A stretch of 64,000 bases of DNA from a candidate division Hyd24-12 bacterium UBA6080 (GTDB lineage: Bacteria; Fermentibacterota; Fermentibacteria; Fermentibacterales; JCC-6): contig DIXM01000013.1 in NCBI GenBank assembly GCA_002436025.1, positions 186,001 to 250,000 on the forward strand, given 5' to 3'. The notes under the pieces were generated by a model. It searched no databases. It was not told the DNA's origin and was given only the letters and a program-made list of their open reading frames with translations. This document shows, piece by piece, positions 45,232-57,077 of this stretch (its first letter is position 1; each line of letters starts with the position of its first letter). The position numbers and the translations under genes were made by a program.

Positions 45232-46527
45232 TCAGAAGATCATGTAGAAAAGACCCAGCCTGCCGCTCAGTACTGCGGGGTTGACCTCGGTGTAATACAA
45301 TTCGCCGGGCAGGGCGTCGCGGTTGTAGCCCCGCCAGTCCTGCACCGACCAGGTTTCTGCACCCGAGGAGAAACACGCGGCTGCCGCTCCCTGAATACCC
45401 ACATGATGGCTGAAGAGCCACTCGAGTCCGGCGGCAATGCTGGCCGAAAAGGTCACTGTGTTCGCGGAAGCCGAAACTGTGTCTGCCCTTGTGTCCTGGA
45501 TAAGAAAGTCGGTTTCCAGGCCGGTCTCGAGACGAAGGGCAAGGGCGGGTGATGAGAGTGGGATCTTTGCGCCAACGCTCCCCCTGACACCGATGGTGCT
45601 CATCCTGGGGAGCACTCCGCTCACGAGGCTGCCACCGAAGGCAAGTCCCCAGCGTGATGTCCATCCCCCCAGCTCGATCTGGTTCAGGACCCTGCCATCC
45701 CTGGCGTCATCGCCGGTAAGGCCTTCTCCCGGAACTATGTCGACCGGAATGGCGTTGTACTGCAGAAACACGTTGGCAGGCGCGGAACTCTCGATTGCGG
45801 TCACTGTTGAACCCTGCACCAGAGAACCGGTCAGCAGTCGACCCGCGCTGGAGGATGGCGAGGCCTGGGATATCTGCAGGATGCCCCTGCTGTGAAGGCC
45901 TTCGTACTCGGCCCTGGACTGGGGGATGCCCTCAGATCTGGCCACGAGCGTAAAGATCATGCCCTTGTGAATCCCGGCGTCGGTTCCCGCGGGCAGGCTG
46001 TACATGGGGCCGCCTTCAACGGTAAAGGTCAGTTCGAGGGCGAACATCTCCAGCAGGCTTCTTGCCACGATGGTTTCAACCCCCCGAAGGGCCAGGAGCT
46101 GCTGGGAGGGGGCATAGCCCTCGCCCCTGACTATCTCTCTCAGGGTGCCCATCAGTGTCGCGTCAGAGGTGTAGAAGCGCGCCGAAACCTCGACGGAGGT
46201 GCTTCTTGTGGTGACAATTGAATCAGCATCGGGGATTAAACCCGTATCGTATCCCGGGGCGCCCACGTCGAGCACCATGAAGGCGTCTATGCCGGACGCT
46301 GCGGCCATTTCCCGAAGCCTGTAAGCCAGCGTTTCGGGGGTTCCCGAGAACCCTTCCTGCTGCGAAAGGTCGATAATGCGGAACCTTCCGGCAGCTTCGT
46401 AAAGCTCACCCGCCCTGGCCACGATGGCATCGACATCGTACTGCCCGGGGGCGAAAAGGGGAATCACGCCCATTGACGGCAGGTTCTCTACCGGCATGGC
46501 GGAAAGCATGATGAGGCAGAATATCAT
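45232..46527 (-). CDS. Exported protein with FlgT-like domain and C-terminal beta-barrel
   Basis: A 431-residue protein with an N-terminal signal peptide (MIFCLIMLSAMP). Residues about 20-140 look like an alpha/beta domain of the CsgG/FlgT type. Residues 170-245 resemble the FlgT C-terminal fold (AGIHKGMIFTLVA ... GILQISQ ... TGSLVQGSTVTAI). Residues 280-431 alternate like short outer-membrane beta-strands and end in GLFYMIF with a terminal Phe. It may be an outer-membrane protein with a periplasmic assembly domain (inference). AAGGAAGGA precedes the start. Confidence 0.6.
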   Translation of the reverse strand: MIFCLIMLSAMPVENLPSMGVIPLFAPGQYDVDAIVARAGELYEAAGRFRIIDLSQQEGFSGTPETLAYRLREMAAASGIDAFMVLDVGAPGYDTGLIPDADSIVTTRSTSVEVSARFYTSDATLMGTLREIVRGEGYAPSQQLLALRGVETIVARSLLEMFALELTFTVEGGPMYSLPAGTDAGIHKGMIFTLVARSEGIPQSRAEYEGLHSRGILQISQASPSSSAGRLLTGSLVQGSTVTAIESSAPANVFLQYNAIPVDIVPGEGLTGDDARDGRVLNQIELGGWTSRWGLAFGGSLVSGVLPRMSTIGVRGSVGAKIPLSSPALALRLETGLETDFLIQDTRADTVSASANTVTFSASIAAGLEWLFSHHVGIQGAAAACFSSGAETWSVQDWRGYNRDALPGELYYTEVNPAVLSGRLGLFYMIF

Positions 46528-46622
46528 GGGCCGTCCTTCCTTGTTTCATCCCCCCATGCAGCGGAATGTAACAGGAACATGGAATCGGGGCAATGGAAAA
46601 GGGTCTGAACGCAGCACAGGGG

Positions 46623-47693
46623 TCAGTGGAGCATCACTCTCACCGTAAGGGGAACGACCGCGGGATCGTCGACCCCGAGATAGACCCTGGGTATCCCGTC
46701 CTGTTCCAGGGTGTATCCGAGAGGATCGATGTGGAACATTGCGGGAAGGTTCGACCTGGTCTGGAAAAGGCTGTCAACGAAGAAAGAGAGTTCCTTCCAG
46801 GGCGACACGGGAGCGCCGTCGGGTCTCTCGCAAAACAGCGTCACGATCCTTGATGAGTCGCTGTCGGGCTCGTCACGACTGGCTTCGTACACTGCCCTGC
46901 CGCAGCTGCCGACCGGTTGGGAACAGACCGTGGAAGCTGAGGATTGCTGCATGGCTTCGGTTTCCTCGGCGACTAAGCCCCCCCCGCCGCCCGACACGGC
47001 GCCGTACGAGGCCGCAGCCAGTCCGGTTTCCACTGTGCAAACGTCGTCGGGACACTCCGTGAGCGCCATGCCCTCAAGGTCGCCTGTTGACTCGCCGGAT
47101 TCCTGCGATTGCATTGCATTGGCATCCTCTCCGGTGATCAGGGTCACCTCGCATGGCCCGGGTTCAACCGTTCCACCCGTACCTCCGATGGTTTCCACCA
47201 GAGGTGGCGATACCACCGCGAGTTCCGTCATTTCCTCTTCGCATGCTTCCGTCGTTGGCTCTTCCCCGGAGAGGGAGACGACGGAGTCAAGGACGGCCTG
47301 GGAATCGGATCCGGCAGGGCCGGAAGCAATGACCTGCCCGCCTGCTTCCCCGCGTATCCTGCTTTCGAGGCCTGGCCGGTCCGCAGGCTGGAAGACCCTC
47401 ACGCCAAGGAAGACCGCCGCGGCGCCGGCGGCGATGCCTATCGCCCATCCGGGAAGGCGGAACGTACTGCGGCCGTCGTGAGCCAGCTTCTTCCTCATGG
47501 CATTGAAACGGAATTCGGGGGGGTCCTGCCAGGAATCACGCCAGCTTCTCTCGAGTGCGCCCTGGGTTTCGAGGAAAGACGAGCAGTCCGGGCAGTTGGA
47601 AACATGTGCCGAGATCGGGGCCCCCTCTTCGGGGCTCAGCTCGCCGTCCATGTAGGCCATCAGTTTCAGTGCGTCGGGGCAGTCCGGTCTCAT
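46623..47693 (-). CDS. Anti-sigma factor with zinc-binding N-terminus
   Basis: A 356-residue single-pass membrane protein. Residues 1-45 form a zf-HC2/ZAS-type domain (C5; H30-x3-C34-x2-C37), which in related proteins binds and inhibits an ECF sigma factor. A membrane helix follows near 78-98 and a long periplasmic region, partly low-complexity and acidic, ends in a small beta-rich domain. Its ATG overlaps the sigma gene stop by four bases. The pairing with that sigma is clear; the signal sensed is unknown. Confidence 0.85.
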   Translation of the reverse strand: MRPDCPDALKLMAYMDGELSPEEGAPISAHVSNCPDCSSFLETQGALERSWRDSWQDPPEFRFNAMRKKLAHDGRSTFRLPGWAIGIAAGAAAVFLGVRVFQPADRPGLESRIRGEAGGQVIASGPAGSDSQAVLDSVVSLSGEEPTTEACEEEMTELAVVSPPLVETIGGTGGTVEPGPCEVTLITGEDANAMQSQESGESTGDLEGMALTECPDDVCTVETGLAAASYGAVSGGGGGLVAEETEAMQQSSASTVCSQPVGSCGRAVYEASRDEPDSDSSRIVTLFCERPDGAPVSPWKELSFFVDSLFQTRSNLPAMFHIDPLGYTLEQDGIPRVYLGVDDPAVVPLTVRVMLH

Positions 47694-48292
47694 GATCCCG
47701 CACCCTCCAGTTCACGGCTTACAATGGTCCTGACCTGATTGCGCGCCCTGTTCAGCCGGGACATCACTGTGCCCACGGCGATGCCCAGGCTCTGGGCGAT
47801 CTCGGTGTAACTGAGCTCCTGGTCGACCCTGAGCACAAAAACAGTGCGAAGGGGGACGGAAAGCGTTTCGACGGCCCTTCCCACAAGCAGCGCGAGTTCG
47901 TCCGCCGCGGCGTTGAGCGGAGCCTGGTCGAGCGTGACGGTCTGGCCCTGATAGCCGTGCTCGTCCTGGTACTCAACTTCCGCCCTGCGGCCGGTTTTAC
48001 GGTGTGTGTTTATTGCAACGTTGGTAACTATCCTGTATATCCAGGTGAAGAACCGGAAGTCGGGATCGAAACTCCCCATGGCGTTCATGGCCCTGATGAA
48101 GGACTCCTGGGTGATGTCCCAGGCGTCGTCATCGGATCCGCACAGTCTTCTTGCCACTCTGAACACCCTTTTCTGGTACTTCGAAACCAGCCGCCCGTAG
48201 GCCTCCCGATCGCCCTCGATGGCTTTGCGCAGTATCAGGGCTTCTTCTTCGTCATCAAACACGGCTGCAAGTAGTACAAGAAAAAGCATCAT
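47690..48292 (-). CDS. ECF-type RNA polymerase sigma factor
   Basis: A 200-residue sigma-70 family protein of the RpoE type. Region 2 (about 25-90) has YQKRVFRVARRLCG, DDAWDITQESFIRAM and FFTWIYRIVTNVAINTHRK. Region 4 (about 140-190) has LRTVFVLRVDQELSYTEIAQSLGIAVGTVMSRLNRAR. The protein starts with an unusual hydrophobic stretch (MMLFLVLLAAVF); GAGGGA lies just before this ATG, but a GTG at 48262 would remove it. It is followed by its anti-sigma partner and preceded by the lpx cluster, so envelope stress control is plausible. Confidence 0.92.
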   Translation of the reverse strand: MMLFLVLLAAVFDDEEEALILRKAIEGDREAYGRLVSKYQKRVFRVARRLCGSDDDAWDITQESFIRAMNAMGSFDPDFRFFTWIYRIVTNVAINTHRKTGRRAEVEYQDEHGYQGQTVTLDQAPLNAAADELALLVGRAVETLSVPLRTVFVLRVDQELSYTEIAQSLGIAVGTVMSRLNRARNQVRTIVSRELEGAGS

Positions 48293-48301
48293 TTCATTCC
48301 C

Positions 48302-48748
48302 TCAGATACCTATCCCGACCATGAGGGCAAGGCCGGCGTCCCTGTCAAAGGCCCTGTTCTCGGCGTCGAATCCAAAGAGCCATGCGTCGACATAGGCGTC
48401 CAGCATGCTTACGACCCATGCGCCGGCGGTGTACCACACAAGGCTTCGGCACTGGTCACGGTGATCGTCTCCGGCTTCGTCCCAGTCGGGGTCTCCCGTG
48501 AGCTCGAACATCTCACGGGAGTGGATCGCCTGGTGGTTCTCGTAAAGGGTCCAGCCCAGAAGACCCGCCTGCAGGGCTCCGTACGCCAGCCCCTTCAGCG
48601 GTTCTTCGTTGTAGAACTGCCCCCATCCCGGGACAGCGGCACTTCTCAGGAGGGCTCCGGTGGGATTCCTGCGGGGTATCGCGGTCACCGAGGTGCTGTC
48701 GGCGAACAGAAGGGCCGCGGCTGTCACCGGAAGCAGAGCCCACCTCAG
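48302..48748 (-). CDS. DUF5683-like small membrane or outer-membrane protein
   Basis: A protein of about 148 residues with a hydrophobic N-terminus (RWALLPVTAAALLF) and the segment SAAVPGWGQFYNEEPLKGLAYGALQ, which matches the PGxGQxYN...KG signature of DUF5683-type envelope proteins. Two further hydrophobic stretches follow. No ATG/GTG/TTG gives a sensible start. A CTG at 48748 overlapping the lpxA stop (CTGA), with GGGGGG upstream, is my best choice; the longer frame upstream is antisense noise within lpxA. It lies next to the sigma factor gene. Confidence 0.6.
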   Translation of the reverse strand: MRWALLPVTAAALLFADSTSVTAIPRRNPTGALLRSAAVPGWGQFYNEEPLKGLAYGALQAGLLGWTLYENHQAIHSREMFELTGDPDWDEAGDDHRDQCRSLVWYTAGAWVVSMLDAYVDAWLFGFDAENRAFDRDAGLALMVGIGI

Positions 48749-49506
48749 ATGATCACCCCCCGCTCGGAGGCTGCGATAAAAGAGGCCATTCGATAGCCGG
48801 GTGAGCCCTCGGGGTTCTCGGCGAGAGCCCTCCCGACCTTGTCCCTCATCGAGCCCGGGGAACGGAAGAGGAACCTGAAGGCGTCCAGCGCCTGTTCGAT
48901 CTGCTGGGCCGACCACCCACGGCGCTTCAGTCCGAGAACGTTGATACCCACGGCCCTGAGGGGTTCACCCCCGGCGAGCACGAAGGGCGGAACATCCTTG
49001 GGAACCCTGTAGCCGCCCCCCACCATTGCATGTTCACCGATGCGGGTGAACTGGTGCACCGGCACCACTCCCCCGAGAACGGCGTTCCGGCCCACGCTGA
49101 CATGGCCGGCGAGGTTCACGGCGTTGGCCAGTATGACTCCGTCCGCCACCCGGCAGTCGTGCGCGATGTGAACGTAGGCCATGATGAAGCAGTCCGCCCC
49201 CACTATGGTGCTGCCCGAGGCGCTGGTGCCGAGGTTGATGTTGGCCATCTCCCTGATCACCGTGCGGGGGCCTATGAAGAGGGTCGTGTCCTCGCCGCTG
49301 AACTTGAGGTCTTGAGGAACAGTGCCCAGAACCGCGCACGGACCAACCTTCACGCCTTCGGAAAGGGTCGTGGACCCTTCGATGACCGCGTTTGCGCCGA
49401 CGATCACGTTCTCGCCCACGATCACCCGGGGTCCGACCACGGCTCCCGCGGCAACTTGAGACGAGTCGGGGACGGCGCAGGATACAACGGCTGAGGGGTG
49501 TATCAT
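48745..49506 (-). CDS. lpxA: UDP-N-acetylglucosamine acyltransferase
   Basis: First step of lipid A synthesis: transfers a hydroxyacyl chain from ACP to UDP-GlcNAc. The 253-residue protein begins MIHPSAVVS and is a left-handed beta-helix of hexapeptide repeats, with AYVHIAHDC carrying the catalytic His, GGVVPVHQFTRIG and VGGGYRVPKDVPPFVLAGG. A C-terminal helical domain follows (LGLKRRGWS). ATG at 49506 overlaps the lpxC-fabZ stop by four bases (ATGA). Confidence 0.96.
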   Translation of the reverse strand: MIHPSAVVSCAVPDSSQVAAGAVVGPRVIVGENVIVGANAVIEGSTTLSEGVKVGPCAVLGTVPQDLKFSGEDTTLFIGPRTVIREMANINLGTSASGSTIVGADCFIMAYVHIAHDCRVADGVILANAVNLAGHVSVGRNAVLGGVVPVHQFTRIGEHAMVGGGYRVPKDVPPFVLAGGEPLRAVGINVLGLKRRGWSAQQIEQALDAFRFLFRSPGSMRDKVGRALAENPEGSPGYRMASFIAASERGVII

Positions 49507-50825
49507 GTTCTCTCCACGAGCATGGCGGTAAGCTCGGCCTCGGCGGCGACCCGTTCGTCCACCCGGGCAATCCCCCTCATTCGGCAGAGCCTGCCCCGGC
49601 TGCTTATCATCTCCAGTTCGAACTTGACCTGGTCGCCGGGAAGGATGGGCTTCCTGAACCTTACCTTGTCGATGCCTCCAAAGTAGACCAGCCATTTCGA
49701 CGGGTCATCCACATTGTCAAAGAGCATCAGACCCCCAACCTGCGCCATGGCTTCGACCACCAGAACGCCGGGCATGATGGGGCTGCCGGGAAAGTGACCC
49801 TGAAAATAAGGTTCGTTTATCGTCACATTCTTGAGCCCGACTATCCTCTTTCCCGGATCGCACTCCAGAACCTTGTCCACGAGAAGGAAGGGGTAGCGGT
49901 GGGGAAGGAGCCTCATAACGTCCTGGATGTCCCATTTGCGGTCGGAGAGGTGTTTTTCTGTCTTGGACATGCTTCCCTTGTAGACGTTCGTGATCTTCTT
50001 CACGAACTGCACATTGGATGCATGACCGCTCTTGGCGCTTATGACATGACCCTCGAGACGGAACCCGAGAAGGGAGAGGTCTCCGATAAGGTCGAGTATC
50101 TTGTGTCTCACGAACTCGTCGGGGAAGCGAAGCGGCTTGTCGTTCATAATGCCGTCGTCGCCGATCACGACTGCGTTGTCGAGCGTTCCGCCCTTTATGA
50201 GCCCCTTCTCCTGCAGGGCCTTCACATCACGGTAGAGGCAGAAAGTACGGGCGGGAGCGATCTCCTGGGCGAAGGACTCGGGGGTTATGTCGAGGCTGAG
50301 GTACTGGGTGCCGATGGTGGCAATGTCGTAGTCGATCGTGAAGCTGACCCGAAGCCCGCTGTAGGGTACCACCGTGAGGGTTGCCCCGAAGTATTCGAGG
50401 CTTACGGGTTCGGTTATCTTGAATATCTTCCGGGGATGCCTGTTGAGTGTGGCCACCCCGGCGTTCTTGAGCAGGGCCGCAAACGAACTGACCGATCCTC
50501 CCGCCGGCTCTGGAGGCTCGTCGGAGTCTATCTCTATGATGGCGTTGTCGATCTCGAGGCCGTAAAGGGCGCTGAGAACGTGTTCGACCGTGTGGACCTC
50601 GAAATAGTTCTCACCCAGCGTGGTTCTTCTGGCCTGCTCCTCTATCATCCTGACGTTCTCGACACAGACCTTTATCATGGGTCTGCTCTCCACATCGGTC
50701 CTCACGAAAACGTAACCGGTGTCCGGAGGGGCCGGCTTGAATGTTATCGTGGTCTCCTTGCCGAGGTGAAGGCCAACGCCGGTGAACGAAACAACTGTAT
50801 CCAGAGTGGTCTGAAAACGGTTCAT
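49503..50825 (-). CDS. lpxC-fabZ: Fused LpxC deacetylase and FabZ dehydratase
   Basis: A 440-residue bifunctional protein. Residues 1-285 are LpxC, the zinc enzyme committing to lipid A, with HTVEHVLSAL (zinc ligand), PARTFCLYRD and a second zinc site HKILDLIGDL. Residues about 295-440 are FabZ, a hydroxyacyl-ACP dehydratase, with LLPHRYPFLLVD and GHFPGSPIMPGVLVVEAMAQ holding the catalytic His and Glu. This fusion is known from Bacteroidetes and relatives. It lies three bases after lpxD and overlaps lpxA. Confidence 0.95.
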   Translation of the reverse strand: MNRFQTTLDTVVSFTGVGLHLGKETTITFKPAPPDTGYVFVRTDVESRPMIKVCVENVRMIEEQARRTTLGENYFEVHTVEHVLSALYGLEIDNAIIEIDSDEPPEPAGGSVSSFAALLKNAGVATLNRHPRKIFKITEPVSLEYFGATLTVVPYSGLRVSFTIDYDIATIGTQYLSLDITPESFAQEIAPARTFCLYRDVKALQEKGLIKGGTLDNAVVIGDDGIMNDKPLRFPDEFVRHKILDLIGDLSLLGFRLEGHVISAKSGHASNVQFVKKITNVYKGSMSKTEKHLSDRKWDIQDVMRLLPHRYPFLLVDKVLECDPGKRIVGLKNVTINEPYFQGHFPGSPIMPGVLVVEAMAQVGGLMLFDNVDDPSKWLVYFGGIDKVRFRKPILPGDQVKFELEMISSRGRLCRMRGIARVDERVAAEAELTAMLVERT

Positions 50826-50828
50826 CCA

Positions 50829-51854
50829 TTAACCCCGCTCTTCCTTCTTTCTGGTCAATCCGCGAAGAAGCCCGGGGAGTTTCGACGCGGCGGCCATGAC
50901 TTTCATGTTCTCCATGTGGCTCCGGGCGGGAATACCGCTGACTACCCCCCCTGGGGGAACATCCTTTGATACTCCGCTCTTCGCGGTGAGGATCGCACCG
51001 CGCCCTATCCGCAGATGCCCCCCGATCCCGACCTGGCCACCGCAGGTGACCATATCCTCGAGAACTGTGCTGCCCGCGATTCCGGTCTGCGCAGCTACGA
51101 AACACCCCTTGCCAATTCTTACATTATGCGCGACCTGAACAAGGTTGTCGAGCTTGGTTCGGGCGCCCACAACAGTGCTGCCGGCAACCGCCCTGTCGAC
51201 CGTCGTCCCGGCCCCTATCTCCACATCGTCACCGATAACCACGTTGCCGTTCTGAGGTATCTTTCTGTGCATCCCTTCGGGGTCGGGCACGAAACCGAAC
51301 CCGTCGCCGCCTATCACGACCCCCGAGTGCAGCACCACCCGGTCGCCGATAACGCACTCGGCTGATACGGCCACGAGGGGGTGTATGAGGCAGTTCCGAC
51401 CCACCACGGCGTTCGGGCCGATGACGCACGATGCCCCGATCCGGGTTCCGCCTTCGATCCTCGCATTCCTATCCACCACCGAGTTCGGACCCAGCGTCAC
51501 ATCCCGGGCCACGACCGCAGTGGGATGTATCACTGCGGTGGGGTGAACGCCTTCGAACCCGCTTGTCCGATCCGGTGAAAACAGCTCGAGGGCGTCGCGG
51601 AACGCGAGGTAGGGGTTTTTGACAATGAGCTGATTGGGAGAAGAGGTCTCAACCGCAGAGGCGGTGATAACGGCAAGGGCACGGGTTGACCCAAGCTGTC
51701 TTGCATACCTCGGGTTTCCGTAGTAGCAGACATGCCGGCCGCCGGCCTCCTCGAGGGTGCTGACCCCCATCACCGGCTGCTCTCCGCCCTCTCCAAGAAG
51801 GCTGGCGCCCAGCAGACCGGCAAGCCTCTTCAGCGTTATCTCAGCGTCGTCCAC
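50829..51854 (-). CDS. lpxD: UDP-3-O-acyl-glucosamine N-acyltransferase
   Basis: Third step of lipid A synthesis: adds the amide-linked acyl chain. The 341-residue protein has the LpxD uridine-binding N-terminal domain (about 1-100), then a hexapeptide-repeat beta-helix with GGDGFGFVPDPEGMHRKIPQNG (catalytic His region expected in VAHNVRIGKGC) and a C-terminal helix. Its first 14 bases overlap the end of the Skp-like gene, an unusually long overlap. The gene order skp-lpxD-lpxC/fabZ-lpxA is a common arrangement. Confidence 0.95.
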   Translation of the reverse strand: MDDAEITLKRLAGLLGASLLGEGGEQPVMGVSTLEEAGGRHVCYYGNPRYARQLGSTRALAVITASAVETSSPNQLIVKNPYLAFRDALELFSPDRTSGFEGVHPTAVIHPTAVVARDVTLGPNSVVDRNARIEGGTRIGASCVIGPNAVVGRNCLIHPLVAVSAECVIGDRVVLHSGVVIGGDGFGFVPDPEGMHRKIPQNGNVVIGDDVEIGAGTTVDRAVAGSTVVGARTKLDNLVQVAHNVRIGKGCFVAAQTGIAGSTVLEDMVTCGGQVGIGGHLRIGRGAILTAKSGVSKDVPPGGVVSGIPARSHMENMKVMAAASKLPGLLRGLTRKKEERG

Positions 51855-52347
51855 CGGATGCCACCCTGTCCATCACCAGATCGGTTATATCCAGGGTCGG
51901 ATCGGCAAACACGACCTGTCCGGCTGACGAGTCGAATACTATCAAAAGCCCCTCTTCAGTCGCTATCTCCGTCACGGCTTCGTTTATGGCGGCCACGATG
52001 GGCGCCACGAGCTGCTCGTTGCGCCTCTCCAGTTGACCCCCTGGGCCGAACACGTCCGTGAGGAACTCTTCCAGCTCCTGCTCCTTCTGAAGCAGGAGGT
52101 TTTCGCGCTCCATTCGTCTTTCAGGGCTCATCACCAGTGTCCGGTCAAGGTCCGTCCTTATCTCGTCAACCTCGAACTGCAGTGAGTCGGCATAGGCCTG
52201 CCAATTCTCGAGTTCCTCCTCGAGCAGCTCCCGGGCATCCCGGACGGACCCCAGTGTGTCAAAGATCCTGGCGGAATCCACCACAGCCATGGTCTCGGCG
52301 GACGCCGCCACCGAGCACAGCGCGATAACAAAAAAGGCTATTCTCAA
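51841..52347 (-). CDS. Skp/OmpH-like periplasmic chaperone
   Basis: A 168-residue exported protein with a signal peptide ending ASA-E near residue 18. It begins with the family strand MAVVDSARIFDTLG, continues with a long charged coiled coil (about 38-110) and closes with AINEAVTEIATEEGLLIVFDSSAGQVVFADPTLDITD, the typical C-terminal beta segment of OmpH/Skp proteins. It likely shields unfolded outer-membrane proteins on the way to BamA, its upstream neighbour. Confidence 0.9.
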   Translation of the reverse strand: MRIAFFVIALCSVAASAETMAVVDSARIFDTLGSVRDARELLEEELENWQAYADSLQFEVDEIRTDLDRTLVMSPERRMERENLLLQKEQELEEFLTDVFGPGGQLERRNEQLVAPIVAAINEAVTEIATEEGLLIVFDSSAGQVVFADPTLDITDLVMDRVASGGRR

Positions 52348-52360
52348 AGCGACCTCCCGA

Positions 52361-54588
52361 TCAGAAGCTCGTGCCTATTTGAAAATGGGGTTCCCATCCC
52401 CTGTCCGGGCCGTCGAACCCGTAGGCGTAATCCAGCCCCAGTATCCCCAGCATGGGAACCTCGACCCTCACTCCCATTCCCGCGCCCCGGTTCATGTCGC
52501 TCAGGTCGATGGTAGCCCACCGGTTCCAGGTGTTGCCGGCATCTGCGAACAAGGAAAGCTGAAGCTGGTCGATGATCCTGAACCTGTATTCGGCAGTGAG
52601 GATGAGCATGCTTCTTCCACCCACCGTTTCGTAGCCCTCGGTTGCCGCAATGGTGTTCTCGCCGTATCCCCGGACCCCGTAGAAACCGGTTCCACCGAGC
52701 TGGAAGAACTCGTACGCCGGCGGCTGCTCGCCGCCGAACCCCGCAACGTATCCCGCCCTGGCCCTGAGGGTGAGGAAGAACTTCCACCACAGAGGCACAA
52801 ACCATTGGGAGTCAAGAAGGTACTTCTGATACCCTATGTCGCCTCCAAGCGGGCCTCCCGCGTACTGCATGGTCAGGCTGTTCATCGAGCCTTCGCCGGG
52901 GAAATTCTGTCTGTCCCGGCTGTCGCGAGAGAAAGAGTAGCGAACCGAACTTTCCCACCGGGGCCAGTCGGTGTCGAGGAGATCGTAGTAATAGCTCGTG
53001 GAATCTGATGTTACGTTGTAGACATCCACTTTTTCAAGCGAGTAGCGAATCGAAGCCCTCACATAGTCGAGGCCGGGTATCGGCCTGCCCACAAGGATGG
53101 ATCCACCCGTCTTTAGCCTGTCGTACTCGGAGTAGTTGCTGGCGGTGCGGTAGAGCTGGGCGCCAAGGGTCAGGGGGGTGTCCATGAACCACGGTTCGGT
53201 GAAACTGAGCTGAACGTTCTGGGTGCTCTTGGAGAACTGATAGGCGGCGCTGATGCTCTGTCCCATTCCGCGGAAGTTCTCCTCGCCGTACTCGACGTAA
53301 CCGCTCATGCCGTCTGAGCCGCTGTAACCGGCACCCAGTCCTGCCCTGCCGGTGGTCTTCTCGTCCACCTGCATCACAAGGTCGACATCCTGCGATTCTG
53401 CGACCGGGCGGAAATCGGGGACCACGTCGTTGAAGTAGTTGAGGTAGAAGATGTTTCTCATGCTGCGCATGAGGGCGGTCCGCTGGAACAGGTCGCCGGG
53501 GTACACCGTTAGTTCCCGCCTGATGACGTTGTCGCAGGTTCTGGTGTTGCCGGTTATGTCTATCCTGCGGATGTGCGCCCTCTCGCCCTCGGTGATGACG
53601 AAGGAGATGTCGAGCGCGTCGCCGGCCCCGGATGTTACCGAGGGTTCAACGACAGCGTAGAAATATCCCTTGTCCTGATAGAGCGTGTACACGTTCTCGA
53701 GGGTTTTCTCGAGGTCTCTGATGTCGTAGTGTTCGCCTCCGGTTATCCTGCTGGCCCGGTAAAGAAGGGAGTCGGGTACAGAAGCCCCTCCCGAAAAACT
53801 GACCTGGCCGAACGACCTGAAAGAGCCCTCGAAGACGTCGATGGTGATCCTGAGATGGCGGCCGTCCTCCATCATCTCCCGTGAACTTCCAAGCACACGG
53901 GCGTCGGGGTATCCGTTCTGGTGATAGTGGTCCTCGATCCTGCCTGCGTCGAGGGCGAACTCGTCCTCCTTGAGCTTGCCGCTTCTCCAGAAACTGTCCT
54001 GACGGGTCTTCATTCTGCCCCTGAGTTCGCGGTCGGTAAAGGCCAGGTTGCCGTCGAAAATGATCTCGCCAACCCTGATGTCGGGTCCGCCGTCGCAAAC
54101 GAAGGTGATGTCCTGCCTGCCCTGTGAATCGGGTTCGCCCCAGCGGGCCTCGACAGTGGCCATATGCCTGTTCTTCTCCGCGTAGAGCTGCCTTATGATG
54201 GCTTCGGAGGCGGCAACCCTTGACGCGGAGAGGGTCTGCCCCGGGAAGATCATCAGGCTGTCACGGGCCTTGTCCTCATCAAGTTCGCCCGGGTTCTCGA
54301 AAATCACTTCCCCTACGATCGGGTTCTCGAGAATGTGAACGAGCACACCCACCGTTTCCGGGGAGATGCTGTCGGAGTATACCGCCACTTCCTGGAAGTA
54401 CTCCAGATCGTAGAGGGACCTGATGCCGGTGCCTATGACAACCGGGTTCAGTTCGTCGCCGATCCTCAGGCCAAGGGCCCTGACGATGAGGGAATCGCTG
54501 ACATAGCTGTTGCCCTCGATCTCGATCCGTTCAACCACCGCGGCCCTGGAAGAGAGCGCAGCCACAAGAATGACAGGAAGCAGGTATT

Positions 54589-54592
<4 letters not shown>
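52361..54592 (-). CDS. bamA: Outer-membrane assembly factor BamA
   Basis: Core of the BAM complex. The 743-residue protein has a signal peptide (KYLLPVILVAALSSRA), five POTRA domains (about 20-375; e.g. RIEIEGNSYVSDSLI, IIFDGNLAFTDREL, IDITGNTRTCDNVI) and an Omp85 beta-barrel with GAGYSGSDG, the VRGYGENT motif and a C-terminal Phe (IGTSF). The start is TTG at 54592, overlapping the clpC stop (TTGA); the longer open frame upstream lies inside clpC. Confidence 0.95.
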
Positions 54593-57000
<2,408 letters not shown>

Positions 57001-57046
57001 TGTTTCCCCTTTCGTGGAACCCTTTTCCCGGGTTTACCAGCGAGTA

Positions 57047-57052
57047 AATATA
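57047..57052 (-). promoter_or_regulatory. Candidate -10 element (TATATT) upstream of clpC
   Basis: TATATT on the minus strand lies 47 bases before the clpC ATG, in the 77-base gap after lolD. No convincing -35 is present. It would allow transcription of clpC and bamA independent of prfB-lysS. Confidence 0.35.
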
Positions 57053-57077
57053 AGGTTCCCGCCGGGTTTCACCAGCT

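Noticed and set aside
48749..48916. 56-codon N-terminal extension of the DUF5683-like gene
   Set aside because: It lies inside lpxA in another frame and reads as low-complexity Arg/Gly/Pro; the hydrophobic signal begins only at about 48745.
49392..50969. 525-codon plus-strand frame
   Set aside because: Antisense to lpxC-fabZ and lpxA, which carry all catalytic motifs.
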